Below are positions 62,001 to 64,000 of a stretch of DNA of 64,000 bases, piece after piece. The DNA lies in assembly GCF_000003815.2 (NCBI RefSeq), contig NC_049992.1, positions 19,545,111 to 19,609,110 on the forward strand, written 5' to 3'. The notes under the pieces are model-generated. The model made no database searches. It had not been told where the DNA came from and saw only the letters and a program-made list of their open reading frames with translations. The first letter of the stretch is position 1, and each line of letters starts with the position of its first letter. A program made the position numbers and the translations under genes. The stretch comes from Branchiostoma floridae. Lineage: Eukaryota > Chordata > Leptocardii > Amphioxiformes > Branchiostomatidae.

Positions 62001-63512
62001 CGCACGACGATGGAGAAACTTTGAACATTGTTAAAAAGCCATTTCAGCTCTAGTTTTCGCCATAGGACGCTCCCCGATTTACTATGATTTACTGCGATTG
62101 ACGCAGGTACGCTCTTATGACTTCATCGTACGATGCGCTTCGCGCTTTGTGACCACGGCTTTATATATTTAAACTATTAATTTCTTCCGATTCTCCCCCT
62201 ACTTACGACACACTGCGCTCATAATGTGCATCGCAAGGAATCGCAAAGAATCGTACGCTCTTTGTGACCGGGGCTTTAACTTACAATTTAACAGAAAAGA
62301 GTCCAGGAGTTTTCTGATTCAAGCTTGGCTAAACAATTACCAGGAAGGATATAAAAATACAACTAGACTCAGAAGTCCTCACACCTTCATGAAAAGATGG
62401 CCTCAATATTTACATAATATAAATACAGTGATGTCTGTTTGAACCTTTGTTTATTCATCATCAACTACCTAGACGTGTCCAGGTATAAAGTTCCAATAAT
62501 TTTTCATTAATCATTTTGCCATTATTGTATTAATCAGGCAAATAAGCTCATTTGCATGTTAAGTATCTGTTTGTGTTCCTCCTGTCATGAATTTCATGTG
62601 TTACATTTATCGAAGTACAGTTGTAAAAAACAATGGAAATATACAATTTCCTTTTTATGTATCCTAAAAAGGTCATCAGAATATGCATACCAGTGTGTAA
62701 ATCTTTGCCTAAACTACATACGTGCCTAAAATAATGGAATTTTGTCGTTCCTTTCTTCAGTTGTTGTCTTTGAAACATTTTGACAAAAATGCCAAAGTAG
62801 TGACAGAATTAAACGTTAAGGGGCTCAACATACTTACCTTGTCTTGACGACGAAGGCCATCTGCCACAACATTTTTAAGACCAATTTTCAATTTTTGGGA
62901 CAAGAGATACATTTTAAAAACGGCTATGATAGAATATTCTTAGTAATATTGCATATGTCATCTTATTTGGCACAATTTTTACTTCATTTTGTTTATTTTT
63001 GTCCTAAAATCATGAAAATACGAATTTTTTTTTATTTCTTGAGGTATTCTGTTAAAATTATTTGAGTAAAAATGCAACTGCTATTAGTGCCGTCCAAACA
63101 TATGTCACTTCTTTCCGAGCACAAGAAATATCTAACATTCAACTATCATGACCATAGCTAGTTTTGAACACGAAATATCAATACCAGAAGTTTTAATGCA
63201 GTACCAAGGACAGTCGCTAGAGAGCTAAAAATCTAATAATTTCTAGTTTTTATCATACCGTAGTGACACCCCAAGCATGAAAGCAATCAATTTAGCCGTT
63301 CTTGCGATATTTTACTGACCATCGGATAGGCAGACAAATGGCAGTAAAATTATAACATCCATAAGTATTTTATGGAGATAATTAGTGGACGTTTCTTACG
63401 TTTGCAGGTTACTACATGATCTCTGGATGATGCTTTTCTTCCTGGACTCTGCCGAGTAGACGCCTCTCCCGTCAAACCCGACACCAAGGTAGGTCGCACC
63501 GTCGATAAGGTT
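39297..63512 (-). CDS. MACPF / FAMeT-like / furin-like / GCC2-GCC3 / SUEL-lectin protein (17 exons seen, partial)
   Basis: Exons: 63512-63400, 59784-59437, 56957-56845, 55965-55674, 54960-54718, 52995-52761, 50240-49941, 49519-49344, 48529-48334, 48174-48028, 47915-47714, 47455-47297, 46219-46124, 45834-45691, 44905-44591, 42998-42060, 39584-39297. They total 4,306 nt, about 1,435 codons, and every junction is GT-AG with matching phase. The first exon visible starts mid-domain in phase 0, so the signal-peptide exon lies upstream or outside the window. The last ends in phase 1 at a perfect GTAAGT, so either another exon follows or, if unspliced, translation stops three codons later. MACPF proteins oligomerise into membrane pores (perforin, C9) or act in development; the C-terminal lectin suggests glycan targeting. 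Role as immune effector is inference. Confidence 0.85.
40440..41765 (-). mobile_element. LINE reverse transcriptase, 5'-truncated
   Basis: An uninterrupted frame (41457-40456) reads [21 protein letters not shown], then VDIYADDTSVFG, where YADD is the RT active site, then the thumb and a C-terminal part. Upstream (41750-41460), in a shifted frame, is KQYGFRSFRSTADVL and ALDISKAFDKVWH. So one frameshift separates two RT blocks. Non-LTR type (Jockey/CR1-like); the endonuclease part is missing. Confidence 0.85.
41942..42052. repeat. (GT)n microsatellite at the splice donor of the GCC2/GCC3 exon
   Basis: An imperfect GT tract (AC on the coding strand) begins five to seven bases after the donor GTAAAT. 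It is the start of the intron 39585-42059. Confidence 0.95.
42060..42998 (-). CDS. GCC2/GCC3 repeat exon: sixteen 17-residue Cys repeats
   Basis: 939 nt in one exon, residues about 1026-1339. After CRLCQIGHEC and a lead, sixteen units of the form CPAGKYSSTAGSTGCTA follow without a break, the ephrin-receptor-like GCC2/GCC3 repeat, with two Cys per unit. At the DNA level it is a 51-bp minisatellite. The exon ends at CAAG/GTAAAT, and a (GT)n microsatellite starts five bases into the intron. Such arrays form stiff rods, here between the Trp-rich domain and the lectin. Confidence 0.9.
43040..43760 (+). repeat. Diverged tandem copies of a dispersed repeat
   Basis: aggtgtgtagcggttgt recurs at about 43.16 and 43.31 kb, and tcaagttcgataatgggc, ctgcagt-type blocks at 43.49 and 43.64 kb. 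Related to 11.76-11.95 kb. They fill the 3' half of the intron 42999-44590; the rest (43760-44590) shows nothing notable. Confidence 0.5.
44591..44905 (-). CDS. Exon for an unnamed Trp-rich domain
   Basis: About 105 residues (921-1026): HIGLYLLQT, KDNRPVYKHEA, WYIYFISETPRWWIGPDI, GGLQVADS, DITGTWKVWQ, two N-glycosylation sequons (NES, NVT). The pattern R-P-V-Y ... W-W-I-G-P-D ... T-G-T-W occurs in many extracellular proteins of marine invertebrates, but I cannot give it a database name. The acceptor tttgcag and donor CCTG/GTGAGA keep phase 1. Confidence 0.75.
45050..45668. mobile_element. TTAA MITE, family B, partial copy
   Basis: The right end (cccccccccccccaagtctg, gaaagggttaa) matches the intact copy at 60.25-61.22 kb, as does the interior (ccatcttggattttg, cctgtcagaaaccc, gttgccatggcaac). 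The left terminus is missing. It lies in the intron 44906-45690 and contains X-box, CRE (45099-45106) and two AAGATGGCGG-type sites. Confidence 0.7.
45511..45524. promoter_or_regulatory. Perfect RFX X-box palindrome in partial MITE B
   Basis: GTTGCCATGGCAAC, identical to the sites at 16364 and 61039. Flank (gaaacc before, acgaaaaa after) also conserved with the 61-kb copy. Confidence 0.6.
45691..47455 (-). CDS. Furin-like Cys-rich region (three exons)
   Basis: Exons 47455-47297, 46219-46124 and 45834-45691; residues about 770-921, following CRQGTEMINGVCQQKCHPECEGC of the previous exon. Cys spacing (CHPECEGC, DCIACKH, CVTRCP, CVTDCP, CSSFCKD, ECDTCKY, CVEGC) is that of furin-like/growth-factor-receptor repeats. 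For exon 45834 the acceptor gacag was chosen over two nearer AGs because only it keeps phase and adds Cys-Ser-Ser-Phe-Cys. The donor of this exon (GTCTGA) is weak. Confidence 0.7.
46337..46485. mobile_element. Palindromic MITE, 149 bp
   Basis: tatatatgtcagggtagaga plus ctgc at 46337-46360 is exactly inverted at 46462-46485. Inside are nested palindromes built from accggtagagattgcgatcg and its complement. A disrupted relative flanks the gap at 36.43-36.80 kb. It lies in the intron 46220-47296. Confidence 0.8.
46486..46770. repeat. GATA-rich tract and (CTCA)n microsatellite
   Basis: 46490-46690 is built of gata/agat units with interruptions; 46712-46768 is about 14 units of actc. The rest of the intron to 47296 is plain sequence. 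Confidence 0.9.
47714..49519 (-). CDS. FAMeT-like region (four exons)
   Basis: Exons 49519-49344, 48529-48334, 48174-48028 and 47915-47714; residues about 548-788. The series CIHFTAASEGDIFVVF, VYIQISPEGVALYK, VWLSFTFHELVSL and YYSFGSGDSPVKVMG resembles the farnesoic-acid O-methyltransferase-like (Methyltransf_FA) beta-sandwich found in many invertebrate extracellular proteins; in that setting it is a structural or binding module, not an enzyme. The last exon runs into the first Cys pairs of the next domain. Assignment moderate. Confidence 0.6.
48220..48325. repeat. Short ATCT and TTGA microsatellites
   Basis: tatctctatctctatctat is followed by six or so attg units (attgattgattgattgatcg) close to the donor of exon 48529-48334. 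Confidence 0.8.
48557..49157. mobile_element. Inverted pair of Penelope-like element 3' tails
   Basis: Two ~250-bp arms face each other. On the plus side the reading is VMNRDEGGYKLSHVWDSILG followed by APPTSA, and on the minus side ENKSAVTDHINRNNCVIDWE, both typical of the C-terminus of Penelope-like elements (GIY-YIG endonuclease part). Both arms end with cagacaccatcatcagggtag-type sequence and a piece like ggcacaacnaaggagtaa. Each is truncated and has stops. A C16 run lies in the minus arm (48738-48753). Confidence 0.65.
49640..49862 (-). pseudogene. Decayed duplicate of exon 49519-49344
   Basis: The acceptor context attgcag and the reading VQGLV, then FNVTDGDYNA followed by a TAA stop mirror the functional exon (VQGLVMTYDEETGVFTVTDDDYNAS). 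The 3' intron flank is also duplicated: actcccttaattt, agttccaagtacaa and the cagatcc block occur at both 49.2-49.3 and 49.65-49.76 kb. The copy lacks about eight codons and the donor-side half of the exon is replaced by non-matching sequence. It sits just upstream of the live exon. Confidence 0.75.
49941..52995 (-). CDS. Two linker exons after MACPF (52995-52761 and 50240-49941)
   Basis: Residues about 370-548. The first exon (RYYVQTTTKSNEG; VSEIRYCNFADR) ends in phase 0 with an acidic helix (VTVYLEE). The second has one Cys (EAGCETAML), a Trp-Asp-Asp segment and an aromatic C-terminal part (FFRHLWFSTRRG; HLYDGYDNGG). I recognise no family. They may form the C-terminal part of the pore domain or a spacer. 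Confidence 0.7.
50700..51045 (-). mobile_element. LINE C-terminal fragment
   Basis: The ORF 51036-50707 shows the LINE C-terminal pattern RLCTFCDKN, EINFVLECPLYND, then a helical tail ending at a stop. 5'-truncated copy, in the intron 50241-52760. Confidence 0.7.
51835..52560 (+). pseudogene. RTE-like reverse transcriptase pseudogene
   Basis: With several frameshifts and stops the plus strand reads FNDFKKRH (from DFKKAFDS), LPGKLV, LADVLQGDTFVPFLFI, an ALLHEDE-like block, LQLNAQKTKAIAFN and TPDGTRLDVV. The FADD block is largely lost. It is clearly old. The remaining intron sequence 51046-51834 and 52560-52760 shows no feature. Confidence 0.65.
52996..54717. other. Intron with two copies of an AT-rich repeat
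   Basis: ggttgacggatcttcatgat at about 53.26 kb and ggttgacggatcatcataat at about 54.04 kb open two related ~150-bp blocks (gagatgcctt, aattgatga-type ends). No ORF or structured element otherwise. Confidence 0.5.
54718..63512 (-). CDS. MACPF domain exons (first five visible)
   Basis: Residues about 1-370. Order: YLGVGFDGRGVY and SRKKSIIQRSC near the start; EVPDTMTIQGIYD; a Gly/Ser-rich linker; QLNVGFLRDFISLP; then WGTHYIKSAKFGG, which fits the MACPF signature [YW]-G-[TS]-H-[YF]-x6-G-G; a Ser/Glu/Gln-rich stretch where CH2 should be; EMLVVQGGD and then SFVLRRVTDVLNVPF. Exon 1 joins exon 2 as Gln-Thr-Tyr. Intron 1 (59785-63399) holds a MITE pair, intron 2 a LINE. Lytic activity cannot be judged from sequence. 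Confidence 0.85.
55365..55423. repeat. Perfect 22-bp hairpin with two CACGTG E-boxes
   Basis: acaaggtcacgtgacacagt plus at (55365-55386) is the exact reverse complement of 55402-55423; loop 15 nt. Each arm holds GTCACGTGAC, the palindromic bHLH-zip (USF/TFE-type) site. It lies in the intron 54961-55673. Confidence 0.85.
56240..56640. repeat. Diverged tandem units ending in a hairpin
   Basis: ccaattgtatgcattcaaag, tgcgtggagct-type units recur three times at 56.31, 56.42 and 56.53 kb. At 56581-56631 gttgtactaatgcctccatg plus g is inverted with one mismatch (21-bp arms, 9-nt loop). In the intron 55966-56844. Confidence 0.7.
57427..59030 (-). mobile_element. LINE reverse transcriptase, 5'-truncated, one in-frame stop
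   Basis: From 58990 to 57629 the frame reads WKEAVVVPLPKT, LRPVSLTSLL, then a TGA near 58757, then FGCLKGRSTTHCLVNL, STWVLTDFSKAFDLVDH, LAQGTKLGQIVF, WAFVDDLNLVE (active-site F-V-DD), CLGVTFQDDLRWD, YIRPVLEYAAPLWHPGL and a C-terminal tail. The 3' UTR probably runs to about 57427. Non-LTR type. It lies in the intron 56958-59436, whose left part (59040-59090) has an (AT)n run. Confidence 0.85.
60606..60637. promoter_or_regulatory. Cluster of three perfect CRE sites in MITE B
   Basis: TGACGTCA at 60606, 60617 and 60630, starts 11 and 13 bp apart; a fourth is at 60435-60442. CREB/ATF-type sites by consensus. Confidence 0.6.
61039..61052. promoter_or_regulatory. Perfect RFX X-box palindrome in MITE B
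   Basis: GTTGCCATGGCAAC, same as at 16364 and 45511. Confidence 0.6.
61222..62275. mobile_element. Second TTAA-bounded element sharing a target with MITE B
   Basis: The left end GCACCGGTCACAAAGCGCGT plus acg follows the TTAA that ends MITE B. The inverted right end AGCCCCGGTCACAAAGAGCG is followed by TTAA at 62276-62279. A third related end (gcgctttgtgaccacggctt) lies inside at about 62135-62163, so a nested or tandem insertion is likely. No coding. The intron from 62279 to 63399 holds nothing else. Confidence 0.65.
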
Positions 63513-63534
63513 CTAGATATGAGACAGAATTAGG

Positions 63535-63720
63535 ACTTAGAAGAAGATCGCTTTGGGCTCAGGCCCAATAGGTCCTGGATTGAAAACCTGTCATGTCACC
63601 GATCTTGAGCCCTTGGGAAAGGCACTTGACACGACAAAAAAAGTATCTAGCTTCGGCTTGGGCCGACCTCTGAGAGGACGTTAAATTGAGGCACCGCACT
63701 TATATCAAAAGCGTCTTTTT
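63535..63720 (+). mobile_element. SINE copy, degenerate
   Basis: cttgagcccttgggaaaggc, acttgacacgac matches the core of the 33.4-kb SINE; then tatctagcttcggcttggg. The tRNA head is decayed. The last 280 bases of the window show no exon. Confidence 0.55.
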
Positions 63721-64000
63721 TGTCCTGGTCAGCCATTGGCCCTCCGGTATGAAGTGATGCGGAAATTGTCGTCTGGATCCTGAAGTCACATATGCGCTGC
63801 AATGACCTCCCTCTAGCGGGCGTCTATTTCCGGGCAAAGCAGAAAACGTATTGAGGGCTTGGTGGATGGGTCCCTTCAGGGTCCAGACGTGACCGGAGGA
63901 CCGCCGTCGGACAGAGAGAGAGAATCCCTGCGCCGAATCATTATATACTGGGAGATCAAAAGGTCAACGTGCGAACTATTAACCGAACAAAATAGATAGA

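Noticed and set aside
62844..62866. Possible 23-nt exon between the first two MACPF exons (gcag acceptor, gtaagt donor)
   Set aside because: Direct joining of 63400 to 59784 is in phase and gives the expected Leu-Gln-Thr-Tyr-Gly; adding the 23-nt piece shifts the frame.

Overview
This is a eukaryotic window, most likely from a draft assembly of a lancelet (amphioxus, Branchiostoma). The evidence is short exons with GT-AG introns of 0.3-3.6 kb, two runs of exactly 100 N (assembly gaps), a chordate-type ganglioside GalNAc-transferase, and two gene architectures common in lancelets (MACPF/furin-like/GCC2-GCC3/SUEL-lectin; type II membrane protein with a Cys-rich tail). The organism is an inference. 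All exon borders were read by eye from splice consensus, codon phase and protein motifs; phases agree at every junction given.

Layout. (1) 1-12.6 kb: no supported gene. It holds a family of long foldback elements (one copy region tandemly duplicated at 0.66-3.27 kb, the best copy at 5.57-6.22 kb), a 2.7-kb stretch bounded by inverted repeats with a tRNA-like unit and an unknown ORF (6.5-9.2 kb), and three short hairpin or inverted-repeat elements (9.9, 10.8, 11.5 kb). (2) 12.7-18.2 kb, minus strand: a complete four-exon gene for a 493-residue type II membrane protein, with an acidic cytoplasmic N-terminus carrying two NPxY motifs, one membrane span, a stalk of ten 11-residue repeats encoded by a 33-bp minisatellite, and a hevein-like Cys-rich C-terminal domain. 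(3) 18.2-23.8 kb: gene-free, dominated by a 2.5-kb array of ~140-bp tandem repeats. (4) 23.9-32.4 kb, plus strand: a complete 12-exon, 524-residue B4GALNT1-like beta-1,4-GalNAc-transferase (GM2/GD2 synthase family). (5) 32.4-39.3 kb: intergenic, with SINE and LINE fragments, a 36-bp minisatellite and a 172-bp tandem repeat. (6) 39.3-63.5 kb, minus strand: 17 exons (at least 1,435 codons, open at both ends of the model) of a large pore-former-like protein: MACPF, FAMeT-like region, furin-like Cys-rich region, a Trp-rich unnamed domain, sixteen 17-residue GCC2/GCC3 repeats in one exon, then a SUEL-type galactose-binding lectin.

The GalNAc-transferase and the MACPF gene lie tail to tail. One makes cell-surface glycans and the other combines a putative pore-forming domain with a glycan-binding domain; a functional link is speculation. 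Introns are full of transposon debris: two 5'-truncated LINE reverse transcriptases, an RTE-like RT pseudogene, an inverted pair of Penelope-like 3' tails, a mariner-like MITE and several TTAA-flanked (piggyBac-like) MITEs. The TTAA MITEs are the most curious non-coding feature: three copies from two families each carry a perfect RFX X-box palindrome (GTTGCCATGGCAAC), perfect CRE palindromes (TGACGTCA) and YY1-like AAGATGGC sites.
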